Below the pieces are notes generated by a model, which did not search any database, had not been told where the DNA came from, and was given only the letters and a program-made list of their open reading frames with translations. The position numbers and the translations under genes are program-made. Below, piece after piece: positions 7,471 to 15,674 of a DNA stretch of 56,326 nt (position 1 is its first letter; each line of letters begins with the position of its first letter). This DNA comes from an uncultured Blautia sp. (GTDB lineage: Bacteria > Bacillota > Clostridia > Lachnospirales > Lachnospiraceae): NCBI GenBank assembly GCA_934394545.1, contig CAKRRG010000010.1:1-56326 (forward strand), in the 5' to 3' direction.

Positions 7471-8062
7471 AATGTCAGAGAAAAATGAATTTGAACAGAA
7501 AAAAAGCAATCTGATGAAGGTACTAAATCGGCAGGGGGGCTGATTATGTTTCGACTATGCTGGCTTCCAGCTGTGCGGAAGTTGCCTGGACAGGACAGAA
7601 AGTGACCGATGTGATCGGTGATGCAAATACGTTTTCAGGAACTCTGTTTACACCAGCCATCTCCGATATCATCGAACCGGTACAGAACAAATTCGGACCA
7701 GACGGAGTTACTCCGGAACATGTACAGATGCCACAGATGGAGCGAGGAGAGTACGATCAGCTGATCGAAGATCCATTTGGATTTGTTGCAAATGTACGTC
7801 TTCCAAGAAAATATCCGAAATTGTTTGAAAATCGGGAATATGCGAAAAAGACAATCAAAGCGATTGCTGCGGACAAAGCTTATATTCTCAAATCCAGTAG
7901 ACACTTTATTTGATTATTTACGTGGCTTTAAGGGCACACTGGCACCATTCCCATATGCATGCCACATATTGCACCATACTTAAGCCCGAAGCAGTTCTAC
8001 GAAATCTACTGGCTATATGAGAAAATATGGATTGAGCGTGCAGCGGCAGCCGGACAAAAAGC
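7471..8062 (+). pseudogene. Uroporphyrinogen-decarboxylase-family methyltransferase relic
   Basis: A GGAGG ribosome site precedes the ATG at 7471 and the N-terminus MSEKNEFEQKKSNLMKVLNR. A run of six G near 7534 then breaks the frame. It resumes as ADYVSTMLASSCAEVAWTG, NKFGPDGVTPEHVQMPQM and FVANVRLPRKYPKLFEN. Further frame changes give VDTLFDYLRGFKGTL and LSPKQFYEIYWLYEK. These are successive pieces of a URO-D/MtaA-like protein used in corrinoid methyl transfer, with at least two internal deletions. The original would have been about 370-400 residues; about half remains. Confidence 0.65.
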
Positions 8063-8161
8063 TGGAGATTGCAAAAAGTATCATTGACAAAGCAGATCAT
8101 TTTGGTGTGAAGTTATCGAATTTACATATTGATCCCTGTGTAATGGCACTGGCAACAGCAG
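8062..8161 (+). pseudogene. Fragment of a pterin-binding (MeTr-like) methyltransferase
   Basis: LEIAKSIIDKADHFGVK followed by LHIDPCVMALAT matches the pterin-binding barrel of methyltetrahydrofolate-corrinoid methyltransferases. It is joined directly to the URO-D relic and to the DUF2284 relic. Only about 33 residues remain. Confidence 0.5.
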
Positions 8162-8413
8162 CTGCATACAGAACATCTGAAAGCTCTGCGGGAACAGATG
8201 ATGGAAGGATTTCCTGATATGTTGATGCTGGGGGCTGGTGGATGTAGAATCTGTAAGAAATGTGCTTACCCGGAACCCTGTCATTTTCCGGAAAAGGCGA
8301 TTTCATCTATGGAAGCTTATGGACTGTTTGTGACACAGGTTTGCAGAGATAATGATCTGCAATACTATTACGGACCCAGGACAATTACTTATACAGGATG
8401 TGCATTGTTCTAA
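8162..8413 (+). pseudogene. C-terminal fragment of a DUF2284 metal-binding protein
   Basis: LHTEHLKALREQMMEGFPDM leads into LGAGGCRICKKCAYPEPCHF and SMEAYGLFVTQVC, ending GPRTITYTGCALF. The Cys spacing and SMEAYGL are typical of DUF2284, a predicted metal-binding family often found with corrinoid methyltransferase operons. The N-terminal half and start are missing. Confidence 0.6.
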
Positions 8414-8434
8414 AAAGTAGAAAGGAAGAGCGTT

Positions 8435-11086
8435 ATGAAAAAAGTATGGAAAGTGTTGTTTGTTGTATTTATATTGATGATGGCAATAAATATGCCTGTA
8501 TCTGCCGCAGCGAAAACTCGTATGAATAAAAAGAATATTTCCATCACTGTCGGAAAAAAATATCAATTGTCTATATTAGGCACAAATAAAAAGGTAAGCT
8601 GGTCAACAGATAATAAGAAAATAGCAACGGTATCTAAAAGCGGATTGGTGAAAGGAAAAAAAAGAGGAAAGGCAGTAATAACAGCTAAAGTAGGTAAAAA
8701 ATCATATAAATGCAAAGTAACTGTTAAAGCGAAACCTGCAAGTCTCAAAAATTTTAAATCTTCTGTTACAGAATTGAAGTGTGGAGAAAAGAAAAAAATA
8801 ACATTTTCTGTAAAAAAAGAAGGAAAACTTGGAGATATTTATCTATATAATAACAAAAATAAAAAAATTGGCCGTATGCATGATGACGGAAAAAAGGGTG
8901 ACAAAAAGAAAAAAGATGGTATTTACTCTTTGACCGTTACAGTACATAGTAAAACTCCAAAAGCCTTTACTTTTTATGCGAAATCACAAAAAGTGAAAAC
9001 CGGAAAAATCAGAATTGGGGTTTATAATGCACCGACTGCTGCAGCAAAAGGTGATGTTGAAAAAGCAATCAGTACATTCTCTGATATTCAAAAAAAATAT
9101 CAACAAGGCAATGGAACTGTTGCTCCTGAAAAACAAATCCAGGCACTTAATGAAGCAAAGGCGTATGCAAAACAATTGGTAAAGAGTGGAACTGCAATTT
9201 ACTATGAGGCTAATAATACCTGTGTTTCATGCAAAATGAGTTCAGGTCTTACCGTTGTATATCAAGTGAATTTAGAAGGGTATGACAGTATAGGCGACAA
9301 TGTTTCAATGAACATTATTACAATGCAGCCATTTAGAAATTCTTATGATTCGTCCTTGGAATCTCTCATGCAAAGACCAGATGACGCAGCAAGAGAAATT
9401 GCAACAGAATTTACCAATTATTCTTTTAGCGAAAACCTGGATGAATCTGCAGTTACTTTAGAGAAAATAAAAAATATTGGCTCTGATCAGATTATTATTT
9501 GGCATGGACATGGTGGATATGATCAGAAAAATCATTCATTTTTGTGTACAGGAGAAGCCTTTGATTGGAACAAATGGCTTTGGGATGTAGGATATTGGTG
9601 GGATTGCGTTCAAGATAGAATTCTTGCTGCATCGAATGGAAGAGCTATGTTCACAGCTAAATATGTGGATAAGTATTGTGGTAATATGAATAATACCCTG
9701 CTTTATCTTGGTGCCTGTGATAGTGGAAAAGATGATGTGCTGGCAAGAGCCTTTTTAAACAAAGGTGCTGCCGCAGTGGTAGGAAATTCTGAAACAATTC
9801 TTACGGTATATAATCTACAGACAGAATATGCAACATTGACAAATATGACGAAAGTGAATCCAAACACAAAAAATTATTACACATTAGGAGAAGCTCTTGC
9901 TTTGGCAAGACAGACTTGTGGAAATGATGATGGCACAAGTCTTCATGCTCATCCTATTATTTATGGTGGAGATAAAGCTATTAATTATAGATTTGCAGAT
10001 GTGAAACCAGGCGAATTGAATGGAAAGGTTATGTCAGCTAACAACAGAAGTGTGGCAGTTTCAAATGCGGTAATTGAGATTACAGAAAATGGTAATGTTG
10101 TAAAAACGATTACTTCTGACGCGAATGGAGGATATGTAGTTTCACTTACTCCGGGTACCTATTTGTTAAAAATATCAGCAGATGGATATCTTTCTTTTTC
10201 CTGTTATGCAGAAGTTGAATCTTCCAGGACAAAATATATGGAATCATTTTTGATGATTGATGGGATGGAAACGGATCAAGGATTGTTATGCGGTTATATT
10301 AGTCATGCGACAACTGGAAGAAAAGTACCTGATGTACACATAACTGTAAGAAAAGACTGGAATAATCCCAGCATAGGAAGTATAATTGGAGAAACAACAA
10401 CGAATTCTAATGGGTATTATGAGATTTCGGATATTCCTGTCGGACATTATACTGCTTCCATCTCAAAAAATGGATTTATAACCACAAGTTTTAATGTGCT
10501 CGTGCAAAAAAACAGTCGATATGAGCAAAACGCTTCTATTGCGGAACAGTCTCTTGCAGATATGTATCAGATCGTACTTACATGGAACAATGACCCAAGG
10601 GATTTAGATGCGCATATGACAGGAACGACGTCTTCAGGAAATTCCTTCCACGTTTATTTTAGCTCCAAGAACTGTTATGATAATGGTAAGTTATTATGTA
10701 ATCTTGACACAGATGATGTAAATGGATATGGACCAGAAACGATATCTGTGCAGGTAAATAATACAACACCATATTATTATTACGTTTACAAGTACAATGG
10801 GAATAGAAGCTTGAATGCTTCTGAAGCACAAGTGAAAATTTATAAATCCGGCAAGCTTTTGGCTACTTATAATGTTCCAACAGATCAGGGAACAGGTGAT
10901 TATTGGAATGTATTTTCTATTGTAAATGGAAAAATCATAACAAGTAATACGATTACAGATTCCGCTGATATTGGTTACGCAACATTGAATAAAATGGTAA
11001 GCCAGGCTGCAAAAGAAGATATGTATTTGGATTTGTCAGAAATGAATGAAGACAAGCATTTATTGCAGGGAACGGAGATGAAATAG
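8435..11086 (+). CDS. Secreted multidomain protein with a caspase-like (clan CD) peptidase region
   Basis: The 883-residue protein begins with a signal peptide (cleavage near residues 24-26, PVSAAAK). A Lys-rich Big2 Ig-like domain follows at about 28-98. At about 350-500 the segment IIIWHGHGGYDQ (His359) and LYLGACDSGKDD (Cys428) has the His-Gly and Ala-Cys spacing of caspase/gingipain-type cysteine peptidases. Two carboxypeptidase-regulatory-like beta domains follow at about 528-610 and 617-695. The C-terminal LTWNNDPRDLDAHM region resembles DUF2135. No wall-anchoring motif is visible, so it is probably secreted. Its TAG overlaps the start of the next gene, so both are co-translated. The peptidase role is inferred from motif spacing; substrates are unknown. 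Confidence 0.75.
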   Translation: MKKVWKVLFVVFILMMAINMPVSAAAKTRMNKKNISITVGKKYQLSILGTNKKVSWSTDNKKIATVSKSGLVKGKKRGKAVITAKVGKKSYKCKVTVKAKPASLKNFKSSVTELKCGEKKKITFSVKKEGKLGDIYLYNNKNKKIGRMHDDGKKGDKKKKDGIYSLTVTVHSKTPKAFTFYAKSQKVKTGKIRIGVYNAPTAAAKGDVEKAISTFSDIQKKYQQGNGTVAPEKQIQALNEAKAYAKQLVKSGTAIYYEANNTCVSCKMSSGLTVVYQVNLEGYDSIGDNVSMNIITMQPFRNSYDSSLESLMQRPDDAAREIATEFTNYSFSENLDESAVTLEKIKNIGSDQIIIWHGHGGYDQKNHSFLCTGEAFDWNKWLWDVGYWWDCVQDRILAASNGRAMFTAKYVDKYCGNMNNTLLYLGACDSGKDDVLARAFLNKGAAAVVGNSETILTVYNLQTEYATLTNMTKVNPNTKNYYTLGEALALARQTCGNDDGTSLHAHPIIYGGDKAINYRFADVKPGELNGKVMSANNRSVAVSNAVIEITENGNVVKTITSDANGGYVVSLTPGTYLLKISADGYLSFSCYAEVESSRTKYMESFLMIDGMETDQGLLCGYISHATTGRKVPDVHITVRKDWNNPSIGSIIGETTTNSNGYYEISDIPVGHYTASISKNGFITTSFNVLVQKNSRYEQNASIAEQSLADMYQIVLTWNNDPRDLDAHMTGTTSSGNSFHVYFSSKNCYDNGKLLCNLDTDDVNGYGPETISVQVNNTTPYYYYVYKYNGNRSLNASEAQVKIYKSGKLLATYNVPTDQGTGDYWNVFSIVNGKIITSNTITDSADIGYATLNKMVSQAAKEDMYLDLSEMNEDKHLLQGTEMK

Positions 11087-11373
11087 TGAAAATAAAATAT
11101 ACAATGCTAGGAATTTTTTTACTGTTCCTATTGGCAGTTGGTATAATTTATATTGTTAGAGATACCCAGGCAACTATTCAGGCATATTATGAAGAATTAA
11201 AAATGCAATCGAAACCAAATACTGAGAAAGCAAGTAAAATGGAAACGTATTTAAAAAGTCACCCAAAAAGATATTTGGTAAAAGAGCTTATCAGAGACAC
11301 AACATCGGTAACAGTTAAATATTGGTATGGTATAACTGTTGTATATTCATTTTTGGAAGATGGATATGATTAA
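11086..11373 (+). CDS. Small single-pass membrane protein coupled to the caspase-like protein
   Basis: A GTG start at 11086 overlaps the upstream TAG by one base. The 95-residue product has one membrane segment (about residues 5-25), a charged stretch (TIQAYYEELKMQSKPNTEK) and a short C-terminal domain. It has no recognised family. One-base coupling suggests it works with the preceding secreted protein, for example as a chaperone, inhibitor or anchor, but nothing in the sequence decides between these. Confidence 0.6.
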   Translation: MKIKYTMLGIFLLFLLAVGIIYIVRDTQATIQAYYEELKMQSKPNTEKASKMETYLKSHPKRYLVKELIRDTTSVTVKYWYGITVVYSFLEDGYD

Positions 11374-11384
11374 CAGGAAAATGG

Positions 11385-11430
11385 CTGCCGCTTTGCGATT
11401 TATTAATTGTGAAAGCGGCAGTGCTTTTCA
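11385..11430 (+). terminator. Terminator-like hairpin after the caspase operon
   Basis: CTGCCGCTTT and AAAGCGGCAG form a perfect 10-bp stem around a 17-base loop, then TGCTTTTC. It separates the operon from the sugar-sensing genes. Confidence 0.55.
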
Positions 11431-11465
11431 CAAAAAACAAATCATTACAAGGGGAGTATCAGACA

Positions 11466-12443
11466 ATGAAGAAATACGGGGCATTGTTTTTCGTGAATGC
11501 ATTGATTTTGTTTTCCATAAACAGATATTATCAGACGTCAGGGAATGTGCCGCAGCCATTGGCGTACAGATTTACGTTTATCTGTCCACAGACATGGGCA
11601 GATGTGGCAGCTGGGATGGAAGAAGCAGACAAGGAATTTGGAACAGATACCAAATATTTAGGGTTTAAAAATTTAAATGAGGACAAACAGGCAGAAGCAA
11701 TCCGAGGTGCGATCTATGCAAAGGTTGATGGAATTATCACAGTTGGAAACAATAATTCCAAAGTGATCGGGGCTGCTGTAAATGAGGCAGAAGAAGCTGG
11801 AATTCCGGTGATCCTGGTGGATTCAGATCTGGAAAACAGCGTAAGAAGCGGCTATATTGGAATGGATCACAAAGAGGCAGGAAAGCTGGCAGGGGAAGAT
11901 ATGATCGCAGTAACCGGTGGAAAAGCGCATATTGGAATCATTGTTTCTGACACAAATGATTCGGCGCAGAGACTGCAGATGGAAGGATTTCTTTCTGTTA
12001 TTAATCAGAATAAAAATATGATCGTGGAAGAAACCTTTGAAAGTCAGTCTGACCGTATCCGGATACGAAAGCTGGTAGCCAGGATGCTTCAGGATAATAA
12101 ACGGATCAATGCAATATTTTGCGCAGACCGGACAACCGCCGATATGCTTGGGGATATTTTACAGGAAGACGGATATTCCTCAAAGGATATAAAGGTTGTT
12201 TGCTCTGGAATGTCACAGCAGATTTACAACTATCTTCAGGATGGAACGTATGCTTTTTCCGTTATGAATGACACAGTAGAAATGGGATATCAGGCGGTAA
12301 AAAACCTGAAAGACTGCATTAATGGAAAAAAAGGTGAGAAATGGATCGTCTATATGAAGAGTGAAAATGCAGATAAGGATTTTGATTTTGAATCATGGAA
12401 ATCAGAGTGGGAAAACTGGGAAGGGAATTGGATGCTGTCATGA
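11466..12443 (+). CDS. Membrane-anchored sugar-binding sensor protein (Peripla_BP_4 type)
   Basis: The 325-residue protein has an N-terminal hydrophobic segment (residues about 5-20) without a lipobox Cys, so it is probably an uncleaved anchor. A LacI-like periplasmic-binding fold follows (FICPQTWADVAAGMEEA, then VDGIITVGNN and AGIPVILVDSD). Its neighbours are a YesM-like kinase and a YesN-like regulator, not transporter genes, so it is more likely a sensor than a transport protein. This matches the XylFII-LytS-type three-component sugar sensors of clostridia. The start at 11466 is set by GGGGAG at 11451-11456. The ligand is unknown. Confidence 0.75.
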   Translation: MKKYGALFFVNALILFSINRYYQTSGNVPQPLAYRFTFICPQTWADVAAGMEEADKEFGTDTKYLGFKNLNEDKQAEAIRGAIYAKVDGIITVGNNNSKVIGAAVNEAEEAGIPVILVDSDLENSVRSGYIGMDHKEAGKLAGEDMIAVTGGKAHIGIIVSDTNDSAQRLQMEGFLSVINQNKNMIVEETFESQSDRIRIRKLVARMLQDNKRINAIFCADRTTADMLGDILQEDGYSSKDIKVVCSGMSQQIYNYLQDGTYAFSVMNDTVEMGYQAVKNLKDCINGKKGEKWIVYMKSENADKDFDFESWKSEWENWEGNWMLS

Positions 12444-13975
12444 AAAAGACAAAAACAATCAGATCGCAGCTTTTGAGCTTTGTAATAGATACGGTTATTG
12501 TTTCCTTGATACTGGTGGTCACAACCCTGGTGCTTTATCAGTATATGGAAAAAGAATATGAACAAAACACAGAACAGATGCTGTTGCTGAATTCTTATTA
12601 TCATACCCTGGAAGATATCAATGGAGATGTGTATACTTATACCCTGGAAGGTGATGAGGATGTTTATAAAGAAATTGCAGAAAAATGTTCTTCTAATCAG
12701 ACAAAACTCAAACAGCTTTCCGAAATTGATGCAGGAAAACAGTTTTACAGAGATGTCAGAGATGTAGAACAGATGTTTCTCCTTTACATGCAAAGAGTAA
12801 AAAAGATATATGATCATAGCTATCTTTGCGAAGAGATGACCATCGGAAGCAAGGCGATTATTAATAAATATTATAATAAAACACAGGAGGTATACAGAGC
12901 CTTGGATGCACAGTTCCAGGATTTATATTCGGAACTGCTAGAAGCTATGGAGTATCGCAACGACCGGGCATCGAAAAGAAATTTCCTGTTTATTGTGGAT
13001 ATTGTGGTTGTGGTTATTTTTGTATTTTGCAGACAGGGAAAGAGCGTTGTAGACCTTAGCAATCGTGTCATACGGCCAATTCAGGACCTTACGGAAAATG
13101 CACAGCAGTTTGGAAAAAGGGATATGAGCAGTATTGAGGATGTACATCTGGATCCGGGAGTAGAAAAGGAAATGCAGACACTGATCCAGGTGTATAATTC
13201 CATGATCAACAGAATACAGACTCAGATTCGCACGATCCAGGAGAACGCAAGCGCACAGGAAAAACTGAAAAACCAGGAACTGGAAAATCTGAAAATACGA
13301 AATATGCTGAAAACCAGCGAATTAAAAGCATTGCAGATGCAGATCAATCCTCATTTTCTGTTTAATACGTTGAATATGATTTCCCAGACTGCATATATGG
13401 AGGGAGCAGAGCAGACCATTACACTTCTGGACAGCACGGCGAGACTTTTGCGCTACACATTGGATTATACGGACAAATCGGTGACCTTATCCAAAGAGAT
13501 AGAAATTCTGGGACATTATGTGGAACTCCAGGAATATCGGTTTGGAGAAAGAATCCAGTTTGAATTTGATCTGGATGAGCGTTTTCATAATACTCTGGTA
13601 CCAAGCCTGATCCTTCAGCCATTGGTGGAGAATGCAGTATCCCATGGCGTTGGAATGAAACTTCGGGATGCAAGGATTACGATTCGTACCAGATATAAAC
13701 CAGAGGAAGAGCTGGGCATTGTCGAAATTGAGGATAATGGCGTTGGAGTAGAAGAAGGAAAGCTTCAGGAATTACGCAGGGAAATGAGAGAAAATCAGGA
13801 AAACGGAAAGATTGGGCTAAGCAATATTTACATGAGAGTACATATTTTTTATGAAAATCAGGGAAATATGGAAATTTACAGCACTGCCGGAAAGGGAACT
13901 TTAGTACGTATTTTGCTTCCGGTAGCTGAAAATAGGGCTGATAAGGGAGTGAGGGAAAGATGTACAGAATTTTAA
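12440..13975 (+). CDS. YesM/LytS-family sensor histidine kinase
   Basis: The ATG overlaps the TGA of the binding-protein gene (ATGA). The 511-residue protein has a membrane segment at about 13-32 and a second at about 190-207. Between them lies an extracellular helical domain. A HAMP-like linker follows, then the His_kinase domain with LQMQINPHFLFNTLN (His305) and an ATPase domain with VENAVSHG and EDNGVGVEE. It most likely receives the ligand state from the upstream binding protein and phosphorylates the downstream regulator. Confidence 0.9.
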   Translation: MKKTKTIRSQLLSFVIDTVIVSLILVVTTLVLYQYMEKEYEQNTEQMLLLNSYYHTLEDINGDVYTYTLEGDEDVYKEIAEKCSSNQTKLKQLSEIDAGKQFYRDVRDVEQMFLLYMQRVKKIYDHSYLCEEMTIGSKAIINKYYNKTQEVYRALDAQFQDLYSELLEAMEYRNDRASKRNFLFIVDIVVVVIFVFCRQGKSVVDLSNRVIRPIQDLTENAQQFGKRDMSSIEDVHLDPGVEKEMQTLIQVYNSMINRIQTQIRTIQENASAQEKLKNQELENLKIRNMLKTSELKALQMQINPHFLFNTLNMISQTAYMEGAEQTITLLDSTARLLRYTLDYTDKSVTLSKEIEILGHYVELQEYRFGERIQFEFDLDERFHNTLVPSLILQPLVENAVSHGVGMKLRDARITIRTRYKPEEELGIVEIEDNGVGVEEGKLQELRREMRENQENGKIGLSNIYMRVHIFYENQGNMEIYSTAGKGTLVRILLPVAENRADKGVRERCTEF

Positions 13976-15528
13976 TTGCAGACGATGAAGAAATAGAATG
14001 CAAGGCACTTGAGATGATGGTACGCAATGAATTTCCTGAGATGGAAATCCTTCCATACGTGCAAAATGGAGTGGATCTGGTTGCCAGTGTAGAAAAAAAT
14101 CATCCCAATATTGCCATCATTGACATCAATATGCCAGGATTGAATGGATTGGATGCCCTTGAAATCATCCGGACACGAAATAAAGATCTGAAGGTGATCA
14201 TAAGTTCTGCGTACAGTGAATTTCAGTTTGCAAAAAAGGCAATGGAACTGGGGGTGTCCGATTATATTCTGAAACCCCTGAATCGAAATGAATTTTGTGA
14301 GACACTTCGAAGGGTAATGCAGCAGGTTTGTGTAGAAGAGGAGAAAAAATGTAAAGAAACCCAGGCTACGGTGCAGATTGAAGAAATCAATGATGTAGTA
14401 GGCAGTGAATTTCTGTCTTCTTTGATGCTGGGAGAACCGGATGAAAAAAGCTTTTTTATGATGCAATCTTCCATGGACCATGAATATAAAGGCTGTATTC
14501 TGGTTTGTCTGAAAAACTTTGAACTGGAGCCTGCTTTGCTGAAAAAGAAAATAAGAGATCTGAAAGAGAAAATTCAGATGGAACTGAGTCAGTTTGGCTA
14601 TTGCGTAGGGAAAACATATAAGGATGAAATCTGTTTCATTCTCATACCAGGAAGAGTGATCGCAGAAAATGAAAGAAGAAAGTGGATGGAAGATACGGCA
14701 GCTATGATCCTTCGCTGTGGAGAAAGAGAGGGATATCAGAGATTACATCTGGGAGTCAGCACCTGGCAGGAGGATATTTATGAAATGCTCACCGGGTTGG
14801 CAGAATGCAGGATTGCCGCAGGAAATCAGAAACGACAGAGAGTTCATTTTTATGATGCAGGGAAAAAGAAACAAAAACCTAAAAAGAGCAGAGAATTGAT
14901 CGGTTTGCTGATCCGCTATATGGAGGCCGGACAAACAGAAAAAGCAAAGGAAGAAATAAAAAGGAGCTTTGCCATTACGGAATACGAGAACACTGAAATG
15001 ACATCTGCAGTGATCGGTTGTGTGGAAGCCGTTTTTCATATAGAGAAAGCAATGATCGACAGGCAAAATGCTGCTGAACGGTATAACAGGAACAGACAGA
15101 TACAGTGGGATCTTGCCCAGAAATGTACCTCAAAAGATGAGCTTTGTCAGTGGGTATGCCATTGCCTGGATCAGCTGGCACTAAAAAACACACAGGCGGA
15201 AAAGAAGAGCAAAGAGTATGTGGAAAAAACCATCTTGTATATGGAAAAAGAATATATGAATGATATTTCACTGGAACAGACTGCGGAAGTTTCCGGGATC
15301 AGCAGCTTTTATCTGAGCCGCTTGCTGAAACAGGAACTTAATCAGACCTTTGTAGGAATCCTTACGGAAATCCGAATGACGAATGCGCTGCGGATGCTTT
15401 GGGAAGGAAGACATTCGATAAAAGAGATTGCTTTGCAGTCGGGGTATAATAATATTACGTATTTTTACAAGGTTTTTAAAAAATATACGGGAATGAGCGT
15501 AGGAGAGATACGGGAATATATGGAATGA
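13960..15528 (+). CDS. YesN-family response regulator with AraC-type DNA-binding domain
   Basis: The gene overlaps the kinase gene by 16 bp. The 522-residue protein has a receiver domain (MYRILIADDEE at the start, Asp55 in IIDINMPG, Lys in DYILKPLNR). It has a long central region and a C-terminal AraC pair of helix-turn-helix motifs (SLEQTAEVSGISSFYLSRLL and IKEIALQSGYNNITYFYKVF). The GH3 gene directly downstream on the same strand is the obvious target. Confidence 0.9.
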   Translation: MYRILIADDEEIECKALEMMVRNEFPEMEILPYVQNGVDLVASVEKNHPNIAIIDINMPGLNGLDALEIIRTRNKDLKVIISSAYSEFQFAKKAMELGVSDYILKPLNRNEFCETLRRVMQQVCVEEEKKCKETQATVQIEEINDVVGSEFLSSLMLGEPDEKSFFMMQSSMDHEYKGCILVCLKNFELEPALLKKKIRDLKEKIQMELSQFGYCVGKTYKDEICFILIPGRVIAENERRKWMEDTAAMILRCGEREGYQRLHLGVSTWQEDIYEMLTGLAECRIAAGNQKRQRVHFYDAGKKKQKPKKSRELIGLLIRYMEAGQTEKAKEEIKRSFAITEYENTEMTSAVIGCVEAVFHIEKAMIDRQNAAERYNRNRQIQWDLAQKCTSKDELCQWVCHCLDQLALKNTQAEKKSKEYVEKTILYMEKEYMNDISLEQTAEVSGISSFYLSRLLKQELNQTFVGILTEIRMTNALRMLWEGRHSIKEIALQSGYNNITYFYKVFKKYTGMSVGEIREYME

Positions 15529-15608
15529 CAGATAGCAAGAAAATACAAAAAGACAAATTTTTGCATAATAATTAGCAAAATACTGATAGAAAGCCCAAAT
15601 TTGTTGAA

Positions 15609-15637
15609 TTGGAGAATTTTTCTGTTCATGCTATGAT
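15609..15637 (+). promoter_or_regulatory. Putative promoter of the GH3 gene
   Basis: TTGGAG at 15609 and TATGAT at 15632 are separated by 17 bp, and the GH3 start lies 38 bp downstream. The weak -35 box suits an activated promoter, consistent with YesN control. No experimental support. Confidence 0.5.
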
Positions 15638-15674
15638 AAATCCATCAAGAAAAAAGAAAGCAAGGAGGACAAAA

